Assembly (NCBI GenBank): GCA_017936785.1
Contig: JAGBEV010000008.1
Location: forward strand, 1-51,920
Source of the DNA: Lachnospiraceae bacterium
Lineage (GTDB): Bacteria; Bacillota; Clostridia; Lachnospirales; Lachnospiraceae
Length of the DNA stretch: 51,920 nucleotides
Direction: 5' to 3'
Shown here: one piece after another, positions 42,966 to 51,892 of the stretch
How the letters are laid out: each line of letters starts with the position of its first letter
Position numbering within the stretch: the first letter of the stretch is position 1
Notes under the pieces: model-generated
Told to the model about the DNA's origin: nothing
The model's input: only the letters and a program-made list of their open reading frames with translations
Database searches by the model: none
Program-made: the position numbers and the translations under genes

Positions 42966-43952
42966 ATGAATATCAGCGACATTGCAAAAATGGCAGGCGT
43001 GTCCAGTGCAGCAGTTTCGCGTTATCTGAATAACGGTTATTTAAGCAGGGATAAAAAAGAAGCCATTAAAAAAGTCATAGAAGAAACAGGATATACACCT
43101 TCCAAGCAGGCACAGATGCTTCGGACCAAAAAAACCAACCTGATCGGTGTGGTGATCCCCAATATCGATTCGGAATCTGTAGCAAGGATGGTTGCAGGTA
43201 TAACCAGTATATTAAATGCTTCCGGATATGAAACTCTTCTGGCAAATACGGAAAATAATGTTGAAAAAGAATTGTCTTATTTAAATATTTTCAAAAATAA
43301 TCGCGTAGACGGCATCATTTTCATTGCTACCGTCCTGACCCGGAAACACAAGGAAATTTTGAAAGACATGTCCATACCGGTTGTAATGCTGGGACAAAAA
43401 TCTGATTATCTGCCTTGTATTTATCATGATGATTACCATGCTGCTTATGATCTGGCGGAGGAGTTCATCAAAGGCGGATGCCGCAGGTTTGCAGCCATTG
43501 GCGTTACCAAAAAGGATATTGCCGTAGGAACAGGCAGGATTCAGGGACTATTGGATGCTTGTAGGGATCATGATATCGAAGTGGACTTTTCCCGTATTAA
43601 AACCGGACCTTTTTCCATGCAGTCCGGTTATGATAATGCCGCACTGCTTATGAAAAACTATCCCGATACAGATGCTATATTCTGTCTGACCGACCAGATT
43701 GCCACCGGTGCCATTACTTATTTGAAGGAAGCCGGCATATCCATTCCCAAACAGGTTTCCGTCTGCGGCTTCGGACACAGCAGGACTTCAAAGGTCATTA
43801 CCCCTGCCCTGACAACTGTACATTTTTATTACCGTACCTGCGGGGAAAATGGTGCTGCCCTGCTCCTGGCACTTTTACAGGAAAAGGAAGTTCCCGTAAA
43901 ATCCATCCAGCTCAACTATGAAGTGATCCGGCAGGATTCTATCCGAAGATAA
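42966..43952 (+). CDS. LacI-family regulator of the sucrose genes
   Basis: This 328-residue regulator has an N-terminal helix-turn-helix (ISDIAKMAGVSSAAVSRYLNNGYLS), the hinge region and a periplasmic-binding-like domain (LIGVVIPNIDSESVARMVAGI; VCGFGHSRTSKVITPALTTV). It is like ScrR/SacR regulators by position. It lies between the divergent fructokinase operon and the PTS operon, with similar operators in its own and the PTS promoter. Confidence 0.9.
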   Translation: MNISDIAKMAGVSSAAVSRYLNNGYLSRDKKEAIKKVIEETGYTPSKQAQMLRTKKTNLIGVVIPNIDSESVARMVAGITSILNASGYETLLANTENNVEKELSYLNIFKNNRVDGIIFIATVLTRKHKEILKDMSIPVVMLGQKSDYLPCIYHDDYHAAYDLAEEFIKGGCRRFAAIGVTKKDIAVGTGRIQGLLDACRDHDIEVDFSRIKTGPFSMQSGYDNAALLMKNYPDTDAIFCLTDQIATGAITYLKEAGISIPKQVSVCGFGHSRTSKVITPALTTVHFYYRTCGENGAALLLALLQEKEVPVKSIQLNYEVIRQDSIRR

Positions 43953-43983
43953 ATGAATATTTTTACGATAATTACCAACAATG

Positions 43984-44027
43984 AGATTGCCTGAAATTCT
44001 TGAACAGATTTTAGGGCAATCTTTTTT
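43984..44027 (+). terminator. Terminator of the LacI-type gene
   Basis: AGATTGCC (43984-43991) pairs with GGCAATCT (44014-44021), one G bulged, followed by TTTTTT. Confidence 0.75.
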
Positions 44028-44078
44028 CTTGTTAGTTTATAACAATTTTTCAGAAGTTATTTCATTTATTTTTAACAA

Positions 44079-44136
44079 TTTACATGTTTTATGTTTCATA
44101 CTATAATTTACTTACAAAATATGAAACCGATTTCAT
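44079..44136 (+). promoter_or_regulatory. PTS operon promoter and LacI/CcpA-type operator
   Basis: TTTACA (44079-44084), 17 bases, TATAAT (44102-44107). The operator ATGAAACCGATTTCAT (44121-44136) lies at about +7 to +22. Its core TGAAACCGATTTCA also matches the cre consensus for CcpA at every defined position, so either the local LacI protein or CcpA could bind. Confidence 0.75.
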
Positions 44137-44199
44137 TCTCTTTCATTAGTAACCAGCTGATATTTTTAACAAGTCTTAAAAATCAGCAGAAACATTTAA

Positions 44200-44213
44200 T
44201 GTTATCGATTACA
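44200..44213 (+). promoter_or_regulatory. Second LacI/CcpA-type operator
   Basis: TGTTATCGATTACA is near-palindromic with a central CG and differs from the cre consensus at one position. It ends 15 bases before the PTS start codon. Confidence 0.5.
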
Positions 44214-44228
44214 CAAGGGAGGTATATT

Positions 44229-46142
44229 ATGGATTACAACAAAACCGCTGCCGAAATATTACAAAACATTGGCGGCAAAGAAAACCTTGTATCTGCCGCA
44301 CACTGCGCAACCCGGCTGCGCTTAGTGATCGCAGATAATAAAAAAGCTGATAAAGAGCTTTTAGAAAATGTTGATGGGGTAAAAGGTGTCTTTGAAGCTT
44401 CCGGTCAATTACAGATCATTATCGGAACCGGTGTTGTAAACAAAGTTTATGATGAATTCATTGCTCTGGCTGGAATCAGTGCCGCTTCCAAGGATGATGT
44501 AAAAAAAGCTGCTGCCCAAAAACAGCCTTTCTTCAAACGTGCCATTAAAACCTTGGGAGATGTATTCGTTCCCATTATTCCCGCCATTGTAGCAAGCGGT
44601 CTTCTCATGGGACTTTTGGAAGGTCTCAGCAATGTATGGCCTCAGATGACGGAATCAGGCACTTATACTATTATACATTTGTTCAGCAATGCAGCATTTG
44701 CATTCCTTCCCATTCTGATTGCCATTTCTGCAGCAAAGGTATTTGGCGGTAATCAGTTCCTGGGAGCTGTAATCAGTATGATCATGATCCATACCGACCT
44801 AATGAATGCCTGGAGTGTAGCAAGCGCCGAAACCATTCCCACCGCAAGCGCCTGGTTCGGATTATATGATATCAATCTGGTTGGTTATCAGGGACACGTT
44901 ATTCCTGTGGTCATCGCCGTATGGTTTATGAGTAAATTGGAGAAAAAGCTTCACAAAGTTGTTCCGGAGATCATTGATTTATTTGTTACTCCCCTGGTTA
45001 CAGTCCTTGTAACCGGTTACTGTACACTGACTATTTTCGGTCCCATTTTCTCCACTCTGGAAAACTGGGTATTGGAAGGGGTTCAGTTCCTGATCAATAT
45101 TCCTTTCGGTATCGGGGCATTTTTTGCAGGAGGTCTATATGCTCCCACAGTTGTTGCCGGCATTCATCATATGTATAATGCTTTGGAAGCCGGACTGCTG
45201 TCCTCTATAGGAGTCAATACCTGGATGCCTATTGCAACTGCTGCTAACACTGCCCAGGGTGCAGCCGCTCTGGCTCTTGCCTTAAAAACCAAAAATAAAA
45301 AGACAAAATCCATGGCTCTCCCGGCATCCCTGTCAGCATTCCTGGGGATTACGGAACCTGCTATCTTTGGTGTGAATTTAAGATATTTTAAATGCTTTAT
45401 TTCCGGTTGTGTGGGTGGCGCCATCGGTGCCCTGGTTGCTTCAATATTTCATATCGGAGCTTCCGCTTATGGAATCACCGGTGTTTTCGGATTCCTTATT
45501 ACAACTGACTACACCTGGCAATATGCCCTGACTATGGCAGTTTCCATCGGTGTGGCATTTATCCTTTCCTGGATTCTTTACAAAGAAGAACCTGTAACTG
45601 TAACAGCTGCATCCGCACCCATGGACAACAGCACTTTGGAAAACAAAAGTGCCAGCATTTCAGAGCACACAGCAAATGATACAAATGAAAAAATCATTTA
45701 TGCACCATTAGACGGAACTGTGATTCCTTTAGATCAGGTTCCTGATGAAACCTTTGCCAGCGAAGCATTGGGAAAAGGATTTGCCATCACACCTTCCGGC
45801 GATTGTGTGAAAGCCCCTTTTAAGGGTACTGTTACCATGGTTTACGAGACCGGTCATGCTATTGGTCTGGAAAGCGATGACGGTTTAGAGCTGCTGATAC
45901 ATGTAGGGATCAATACAGTAGAATTAGGCGGTAAATTTTACGAAACTCTTGTTACAGAAGGTCAGCAGGTCACTGTAGGTACAGAGTTGATACGTTTTGA
46001 CAATGCCTCTATCCAAAAAGAAGGTTATCCTGTTGTCACACCGGTCATCGTGACCAATTCCGATGATTTCGCTGATGTAGTCCTTCTCAAAGAGGGAAGC
46101 TGTCAGAGCGGAGATATGGTCTGCCGTGTAGACAATTCTTAA
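44229..46142 (+). CDS. sucrose-type PTS transporter EIIBCA
   Basis: This 637-residue permease has an EIIB domain with phospho-Cys26 (AAHCATRLRL), a multi-spanning EIIC domain (~100-455; PIIPAIVASGLLMGLLEGL, GITEPAIFGVNLRYFKCF) and a C-terminal EIIA domain (~490-637) with phospho-His558 in LLIHVGINTVEL. It imports and phosphorylates the sugar; the neighbouring GH32 hydrolase makes sucrose the likely substrate. ATG 44229 follows AGGGAGG; an upstream in-frame extension includes the operator and is not coding. Confidence 0.92.
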   Translation: MDYNKTAAEILQNIGGKENLVSAAHCATRLRLVIADNKKADKELLENVDGVKGVFEASGQLQIIIGTGVVNKVYDEFIALAGISAASKDDVKKAAAQKQPFFKRAIKTLGDVFVPIIPAIVASGLLMGLLEGLSNVWPQMTESGTYTIIHLFSNAAFAFLPILIAISAAKVFGGNQFLGAVISMIMIHTDLMNAWSVASAETIPTASAWFGLYDINLVGYQGHVIPVVIAVWFMSKLEKKLHKVVPEIIDLFVTPLVTVLVTGYCTLTIFGPIFSTLENWVLEGVQFLINIPFGIGAFFAGGLYAPTVVAGIHHMYNALEAGLLSSIGVNTWMPIATAANTAQGAAALALALKTKNKKTKSMALPASLSAFLGITEPAIFGVNLRYFKCFISGCVGGAIGALVASIFHIGASAYGITGVFGFLITTDYTWQYALTMAVSIGVAFILSWILYKEEPVTVTAASAPMDNSTLENKSASISEHTANDTNEKIIYAPLDGTVIPLDQVPDETFASEALGKGFAITPSGDCVKAPFKGTVTMVYETGHAIGLESDDGLELLIHVGINTVELGGKFYETLVTEGQQVTVGTELIRFDNASIQKEGYPVVTPVIVTNSDDFADVVLLKEGSCQSGDMVCRVDNS

Positions 46143-46159
46143 AACTTTAATTATCATGA

Positions 46160-46195
46160 TTATGGGTACGCAAAAGACAGATTGTGTGCCCATAA
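46160..46195 (+). other. Intercistronic hairpin between EIIBCA and hydrolase genes
   Basis: TTATGGGTAC (46160-46169) pairs with GTGCCCATAA (46186-46195). There is no T-run, so it may protect or space the mRNA rather than terminate it. Confidence 0.5.
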
Positions 46196-46228
46196 CTGCC
46201 AAACATACATGAAAACGGAGAGAACACT

Positions 46229-47683
46229 ATGAACGACCAGAATAAAACTGCTGAATATCAGGCAAAAATAAAAGAAGCAGAAAAAAACATTTCCTCTGTA
46301 CAGCAATCACCATATGCACTGAAGCTTCACATGATGCCGCCTGTGGGATGGCTCAACGATCCCAATGGTCTTTGTCAAAAAGATGGTATTTATCATATAT
46401 TTTTTCAGTACTCGCCTTTTGATGCCAGAGGTGGTGAAAAATTCTGGGGACATATGCAGACACCGGATTTCATTCACTATGAATACACCGGAGCCCCCCT
46501 TGCACCAGACCTTCCTATTGACCGTAACGGCGTATATTCCGGTTCTGCTTTGGTGGAAGATGGCATCATAAAACTATATTACACCGGAAATGTAAAAGAA
46601 AAAGGCAGCGAAGGCATTATGGAAGGCAGAGATGCTAATACTATCTATGTGGAAACAAAGGATGGCATTAACATGAGCAGCAAAAAGCTTTTGATGACCA
46701 ATGAAGATTATCCTGACTTTGTTACCCGCCATGTGAGAGATCCAAAGATATGGAAGGAAGATGATACCTACTATATGGTACAGGGTGCATGGTCCAAAGA
46801 CTATAAGGGACATGTTTTGATCTTTACTTCCAAAAACGGCATCAATTGGAACTACAGCCATGCACTTACAACAGCTGAAACTTTCGGCTACATGTGGGAA
46901 TGTCCTACCATTTTCCCCTTAGCAGACAGCCATTTCCTTTCTATCTCTCCCCAGGGACTGGCGCACGAAGAATTTCGCTATCAGAATATTTATCAGGCAG
47001 GCTATTTTCAGATTGATGGAGATTTCAAAGGAAAATACGAATTAAACAATTTTCAGGAATGGGATATGGGATTTGACTTTTATGCTCCCCAGATTTTTGA
47101 GGATGAAAAGGGCAGACAGATCCTGATCGGCTGGATGGGAATTCCTGATGCTGACTATAGCAATCCCACTATAGAAGACAGCTGGCAGCATACGCTCACA
47201 CTTCCCAGAGAACTGACTTTATCCGCCGACGGAAAACAGATTCTCCAGCGCCCTGTTTCAGAACTGGAAAAACTTCGTAAAGAACAGATATTACCGGATG
47301 AGCACCCTTCAGGAGAAATCATTTATAAAGACTTAAGCATTTACGAATTGCTTTTAAACAATGTTTCCTCTTCTCTTTCCATTACCATAGCCAAAGACCT
47401 TCATCTGGACTGGAACGAAGAGACAGGTGTTTTTTCCCTTTCTTTTACCGGGAAAGCAGGCTATGGCAGAACTGAAAGAAAGACCAAATTGGAAAAACTG
47501 GAAGATTTACAGATGTTTGTTGATACTTCGGCTATTGAGGTATACTTAAACAAAGGAGCCGTTGTTTTCGCTTCCAGATTTTATCCAATGGAAAATAACC
47601 ATGATCTACTCATTCAATGCAATGATTGTATCCGGAAACTTTGGGAGTTATCTCCCATAAAAACAACTTATCATAATCAATAA
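46229..47683 (+). CDS. scrB: sucrose-6-phosphate hydrolase (GH32)
   Basis: This 484-residue glycoside hydrolase has the GH32 nucleophile Asp44 (GWLNDPNG), RDP stabiliser (R170-D171-P172) and acid/base Glu224 (MWECPTIF). A beta-propeller is followed by a C-terminal beta-sandwich (VDTSAIEVYLNKG). There is no signal peptide, so it acts in the cytosol on the phosphorylated sugar, giving glucose-6-phosphate and fructose. It follows the PTS gene by 86 bases in the same operon. Confidence 0.92.
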   Translation: MNDQNKTAEYQAKIKEAEKNISSVQQSPYALKLHMMPPVGWLNDPNGLCQKDGIYHIFFQYSPFDARGGEKFWGHMQTPDFIHYEYTGAPLAPDLPIDRNGVYSGSALVEDGIIKLYYTGNVKEKGSEGIMEGRDANTIYVETKDGINMSSKKLLMTNEDYPDFVTRHVRDPKIWKEDDTYYMVQGAWSKDYKGHVLIFTSKNGINWNYSHALTTAETFGYMWECPTIFPLADSHFLSISPQGLAHEEFRYQNIYQAGYFQIDGDFKGKYELNNFQEWDMGFDFYAPQIFEDEKGRQILIGWMGIPDADYSNPTIEDSWQHTLTLPRELTLSADGKQILQRPVSELEKLRKEQILPDEHPSGEIIYKDLSIYELLLNNVSSSLSITIAKDLHLDWNEETGVFSLSFTGKAGYGRTERKTKLEKLEDLQMFVDTSAIEVYLNKGAVVFASRFYPMENNHDLLIQCNDCIRKLWELSPIKTTYHNQ

Positions 47684-47700
47684 AAAACGGAGGTATTACT

Positions 47701-47958
47701 ATGAAAACTTTTGATTACACAATTAAAGATGCTATCGGCATTCATGCAAGACCTGCAGGACTGATCGTCAAAAAGGCAAAGGAATTTGAATCTGCAATTA
47801 CCATGACAAAGGATGGTAAAAGTGCTGATCTTAGAAAACTAATGGCATTGATGTCTTTAGGCGTCAAATGCGGCGATACCGTAACAATTACAGTAGAAGG
47901 TTCTGATGAAGATTCCGCAGCTTCTGCTATGGAACAGTTTTTTGCAGAAACCATTTAA
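47701..47958 (+). CDS. operon-specific HPr with Lys at position 46
   Basis: This 85-residue phosphocarrier keeps His15 in GIHARPAG, the residue phosphorylated by EI. The regulatory serine of Firmicute HPr (Ser46 in KSIMGVMSLG) is replaced: the sequence reads LRKLMALMSLG with Lys46. It can therefore pass phosphate to the PTS but should not be a substrate for HPr kinase and should not act with CcpA as P-Ser-HPr. It lies between the hydrolase and EI genes, 17 bases after the former and 12 before the latter. Confidence 0.9.
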   Translation: MKTFDYTIKDAIGIHARPAGLIVKKAKEFESAITMTKDGKSADLRKLMALMSLGVKCGDTVTITVEGSDEDSAASAMEQFFAETI

Positions 47959-47970
47959 GGAGGGATTTTT

Positions 47971-49590
47971 ATGGTCCGTATTAACGGAAAATCCATCGTA
48001 AAAGGCATTGCCATCGGACGGATTATGAAATTTTCCAAATCCGAAAATCAGGTAAAACGTGAAAAGATCAATGATATCGAATCAGAGATCAAACGTTACG
48101 AAACTGCAAACGCCGAGGCAAAAAAGCAGTTAAATACGCTTCACGAAAAAGCCCTCAAAGAAGTAGGGGAATCCGGTGCTGCCATTTTTGAAGTCCATGA
48201 AATGATGTTAGAAGATGACGACTATATGGACAGCGTAAAAAATATTATCCGCACCCAGGAAGTCAACGCAGAGTTTGCCGTTGCTACTACAGGCGACAAT
48301 TTTTCTGAATTGTTTGCTTCCATGGATGACGAATATATGAAAGCCCGCGCAGCGGATGTAAAAGATATATCCGAACGGCTGATCCGGATTCTTTCCGGAA
48401 GCAGTGCAGAAACCGACGCAATGAATGAACCCGTGATCATTATGGCAGAGGATCTGGCTCCCAGTGAAACCGTACAGATGGATAAGGAAAAACTGTTAGC
48501 CTTTGTTACCAGACTCGGTTCCTCCAACTCCCATACGGCAATTTTAGCCCGCACTATGAATATTCCTGCATTGATCAACGTAGATATTTCCGACGACTGG
48601 AACGGAAAAACTGCAATTGTTGACGGATATAACGGAACATTGATCATAGACCCTACAGAAGAAGTTCTGAAACTAATGGAAGCACGGCAGAAAGAGGATC
48701 AGGAAAACCAACAGCTTTTACAGGACTTAAAAGGAAAAGAAAATATAACTTTGGATGGGCACGAAATTAACGTTTATGCTAACATCGGAAACGTTTCGGA
48801 TGTGGCACATGCTCTTTCCAACGATGCCGGAGGCATCGGCTTATTCAGAAGCGAATTCTTATATTTGGGAACTGACGACTTCCCTTCGGAAGAAGAACAG
48901 TTTAAAGCATACCGCACAGTTGCCGAAAACATGGCAGGCAAAAAGGTTATTATCCGAACTTTAGATATTGGCGCCGATAAACAGGCAGACTATTTTAATC
49001 TGGATAAAGAAGAAAATCCCGCCATGGGCTATCGTGCCATCCGTATCTGTCTTTCACAGCCGGAAATTTTTAAAACACAGCTTCGCGCCTTGCTCCGTGC
49101 AAGCGCATTTGGAAATATCTCCATTATGTTTCCTATGATCATTTCCCTGGAAGAAGTGAAACAGATCAGGGAAATATTATCTCAGGTTAAGAAAAGCCTG
49201 GATGAACAGGAAATTGTTTATCACGATGTTGAGATCGGCGTAATGATAGAAACGCCTGCCGCGGTAATGATCAGTGACGAACTGGCAAAAGAAGTGGATT
49301 TCTTCAGTATCGGAACCAATGATCTGACCCAGTATACCCTTGCAATCGACAGGCAGAACCCCAAATTGGATGCCTTTTATGATTCCCATCATCCTGCAAT
49401 CCTGAAAATGATCAAACAGGTTGTGGATAACGGTCATAAAGAAGGCTGCTGGGTGGGCATCTGCGGTGAATTAGCTGCAGACCTGACCTTGACTAAGACC
49501 TTTTTGGAAATGGGAATCGATGAATTGTCCGTTTCCCCCTCTTCTATTCTCAGTCTGCGCAAGACAATCCGTGAAACTACACTGAATTAG
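47971..49590 (+). CDS. ptsI: PTS enzyme I
   Basis: This 539-residue enzyme has an N-terminal HPr-binding helical domain, phospho-His188 in GSSNSHTAILAR, and a C-terminal PEP-binding barrel (GGIGLFRSEFLYLG, IRTLDIGADKQ, DFFSIGTNDLTQYTLAIDR, GICGELAAD). It takes phosphate from PEP to HPr. Length is close to the usual 570. Location in a sugar operon together with its own HPr suggests a dedicated phosphorelay. Confidence 0.94.
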   Translation: MVRINGKSIVKGIAIGRIMKFSKSENQVKREKINDIESEIKRYETANAEAKKQLNTLHEKALKEVGESGAAIFEVHEMMLEDDDYMDSVKNIIRTQEVNAEFAVATTGDNFSELFASMDDEYMKARAADVKDISERLIRILSGSSAETDAMNEPVIIMAEDLAPSETVQMDKEKLLAFVTRLGSSNSHTAILARTMNIPALINVDISDDWNGKTAIVDGYNGTLIIDPTEEVLKLMEARQKEDQENQQLLQDLKGKENITLDGHEINVYANIGNVSDVAHALSNDAGGIGLFRSEFLYLGTDDFPSEEEQFKAYRTVAENMAGKKVIIRTLDIGADKQADYFNLDKEENPAMGYRAIRICLSQPEIFKTQLRALLRASAFGNISIMFPMIISLEEVKQIREILSQVKKSLDEQEIVYHDVEIGVMIETPAAVMISDELAKEVDFFSIGTNDLTQYTLAIDRQNPKLDAFYDSHHPAILKMIKQVVDNGHKEGCWVGICGELAADLTLTKTFLEMGIDELSVSPSSILSLRKTIRETTLN

Positions 49591-49665
49591 GCTGAATTAT
49601 TCATTGACATGCCCTCATTTCCTCCATATAATTTATATAAGGATGGTAGAAATGGGGGCGTTTCT

Positions 49666-50745
49666 ATGCAGAAAATATTATTATCCGATCTAAAAAACGG
49701 TATGATTACCGCAGAAGATGTCTTTTCCGTAGACGGACAATTGATTGTACCCAAAGGAATAGCATTAACGGAAAATCTTATCGCAAGACTTTTCTCTTTT
49801 GATATTTTTTCCATCAAAATAGAAGATGAAATATTGACCACAAACTTAACCGATGCGGACTTTACCGAGATATCCTATGCAGAGAAGTTAAAAGCTTCCC
49901 CGGATTTCCTGGCATTTAAAGAAGAATTCAAAGAAAATGTAGATAAATTAGAATTTTCACTGAATGCGTTGGTTGAAAAAAATGCAGAATTCGATGCACA
50001 GAGTCTTTTATCTGATACCATGGGATTGATCGAACGAAGAGATTCTCCTACAGGCATTATGGATATGATTCTCAATATGCACGATTATGATGACTGCACC
50101 TATGCCCATTCGTTAAATGTGGCATTGATCTGTAATATATTTGCCGGCTGGCTGCGTTTCAGTCCTGCAGAAAGAGAACTTGCCACAGCATGTGGTCTGT
50201 TCCATGATGTAGGCAAGATCCAGATTCCTCCGGAAATCATCAAAAAGCCAGATAAACTGACACCTGCGGAATACAAAATTGTCAAAACCCATCCTTTAGA
50301 GTCCTACAAAATGTTATCCCGCTACAATCTGCCTGATGATGTAAAAAATGCAGCTCTTATGCACCATGAACGCTGTGACGGTTCCGGTTATCCCTATGGA
50401 TTTACTTCCGAGAAGATCAACCGCTTTGCAAAGCTGGTTGCCATTGCAGATGTTTATGAAGCTATGACAAGCAGCCGTACTTACCGGGAAGCCTTATGTC
50501 CTTTTAATGTCATTACACATTTTGAAAATGACGGCTTACAAAAGTACGATCCTGCGTTTTTGCTTCCTTTCCTGGAAAATGTGGTAAATACCTTCTTAAA
50601 CCAGCAGGTTCGTCTGACCAACGGACTGGAAGGAAGAATTATCTATATCAATCCGGTTGCTTTATCCAAACCCACCATAAAAGTTGGTAACCGATTCCTG
50701 GATCTGAAGGAGCTGGATAATGTAGAGATTGAAAAAATCATCTAG
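49666..50745 (+). CDS. HD-GYP domain protein (cyclic-di-GMP phosphodiesterase-like)
   Basis: This 359-residue protein has an N-terminal ~120-residue sensor-like region and an HD-GYP domain: HSLNVALICNIFAGW, LFHDVGKIQIPPEII, HHERCDGSGYPYG, AKLVAIADVYEAMTSSRTYR. The GYP motif is intact (GSGYP), so hydrolysis of cyclic di-GMP is plausible. ATG 49666 has GGGGG upstream. It follows ptsI by 75 bases and may be read from the same transcript. A hairpin terminator follows. Confidence 0.88.
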   Translation: MQKILLSDLKNGMITAEDVFSVDGQLIVPKGIALTENLIARLFSFDIFSIKIEDEILTTNLTDADFTEISYAEKLKASPDFLAFKEEFKENVDKLEFSLNALVEKNAEFDAQSLLSDTMGLIERRDSPTGIMDMILNMHDYDDCTYAHSLNVALICNIFAGWLRFSPAERELATACGLFHDVGKIQIPPEIIKKPDKLTPAEYKIVKTHPLESYKMLSRYNLPDDVKNAALMHHERCDGSGYPYGFTSEKINRFAKLVAIADVYEAMTSSRTYREALCPFNVITHFENDGLQKYDPAFLLPFLENVVNTFLNQQVRLTNGLEGRIIYINPVALSKPTIKVGNRFLDLKELDNVEIEKII

Positions 50746-50802
50746 ATTATCATAATCCACCCACCGGATAGGTATATGCAAAATAGTAACCCAATGAAAA
50801 AT

Positions 50803-50840
50803 AAGCGGTATTTGGTTTTATGACCAGATATCGCTTTTTG
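50803..50840 (+). terminator. Terminator after the HD-GYP gene
   Basis: AAGCGGTATTTGGT pairs with the ACCAGATATCGCTT arm (one mismatch), followed by TTTT. Confidence 0.7.
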
Positions 50841-50929
50841 CCTTTATAGAAATGCCATTGACATAGAAGAAAAAAAGCACTATTATCCCATTTGAGATAA
50901 TGTTTTTGGAAAATGAGGTAAGTGCTCAT

Positions 50930-51703
50930 ATGGATACAACACAGATTTTCGGAACCGAAAAAATAAGTAAGGTTCTTTTTAAATTGGCACCGCCTGTCAT
51001 GCTGGCACAGCTGATTCAGGCTCTGTGTAATATTGTGGACAGTCTGTTTGTAGGAAAATATTCAGGAACCGGTCTTACTGCCCTTTCTATCATCTACCCA
51101 ATCCAGCTGCTGATGATCGCACTTGCTGTTGGCACAGGTGTCGGAATCAATACAGTAATGGCTGCAAAGCTTGGTATTGGCAAAAAAGAGGAAGCAGATG
51201 AATTTGCAGGTGTAGGTACTCCTCTGGCTGTAGGCATATGGTTCACTTTTGTACTGATCTATTGGTTCATCATGCCTGCCTATGCCAGGATATCCACAAA
51301 CTCTCAAGCTATTATCCAGGATGTTATTGTCTATGGCAAAATTGTCTGTGTTTTCAGCATCGGTCTTTTCCTTGAAAGTATCTGGACAAAAGTTCTTCAG
51401 GCAAATGGCGACATGAAAACACCTATGTATGCCCAGATCGCAGGAGCTGTCACCACATCCCTCATTTTTCCCGTCTTTTTCCAGGCGGTAGGTTCTGCTT
51501 TAAAAAGCTCTCTGCTGACACTTATACGGACAGTGGTTCTGTTTGTGCCTCTGGGATTCCTGTTTTCCCGGTTTGGTCTGACCTTCTTCTGGCTAACCTT
51601 CCCTGTAACAGAAATACTGACCTCCCTGGCTGGTGTTATTTTCTATCGTCAGTTCCTTGACCATCCTTATATGAAAACCACAACAAAAGAATTACATACC
51701 TGA
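50930..51703 (+). pseudogene. MATE-family efflux transporter with internal deletion
   Basis: The 257-codon frame starts like a MATE exporter (KLAPPVMLAQLIQALCNIVD, SLFVGKYSGTGLTALSI, QANGDMKTPMYAQIAGAVT) and ends like one (FQAVGSALKSSLLTLIRTVV, WLTFPVTEILTSLAGVIFY). Full-length members have ~450 residues and 12 helices. Here, after about helix five, the frame jumps straight to about helix ten, so ~190 residues are missing without a frameshift. Transport function is unlikely. ATG 50930 follows GAGG; ATG 50900 is less likely. Confidence 0.82.
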
Positions 51704-51712
51704 CAAAAGAAA

Positions 51713-51737
51713 AAAGCCTGGCAATTACCAGGCTTTT
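51713..51737. terminator. Bidirectional terminator between MATE remnant and tRNA genes
   Basis: AAAAGCCTGG (51713-51722) and CCAGGCTTTT (51728-51737) form a perfect 10-bp stem with a 5-base loop and U-rich ends on both strands. It serves the tRNA operon from the right as well. Confidence 0.88.
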
Positions 51738-51741
51738 CGTA

Positions 51742-51813
51742 AGCACGAGACGGGATTCGAACCCGCGACCCTCGCCTTGGCAAGGCGATACTCCACCACT
51801 GAGCCACTCGTGC
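51742..51813 (-). tRNA. tRNA-Gly (GCC)
   Basis: The minus strand folds into a cloverleaf: acceptor GCACGAG/CTCGTGC, D arm GCTC...GGAG, anticodon stem TCGCC/GGCGA with loop TTGCCAA (anticodon GCC), T loop TTCGAAT. No CCA is encoded. Confidence 0.96.
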
Positions 51814-51817
51814 ATAA

Positions 51818-51888
51818 AGCGGGTGATGGGAATCGAACCCACGTATCCAGCTTGGAAGGCTGGTGTTCTACCATTGAACTACACCCGC
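51818..51888 (-). tRNA. tRNA-Gly (TCC)
   Basis: Cloverleaf on the minus strand: acceptor GCGGGTG/CACCCGC, anticodon stem CCAGC/GCTGG with loop CTTCCAA (anticodon TCC), T loop TTCGATT. It is four bases from the GCC gene. Confidence 0.96.
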
Positions 51889-51892
51889 GCAG

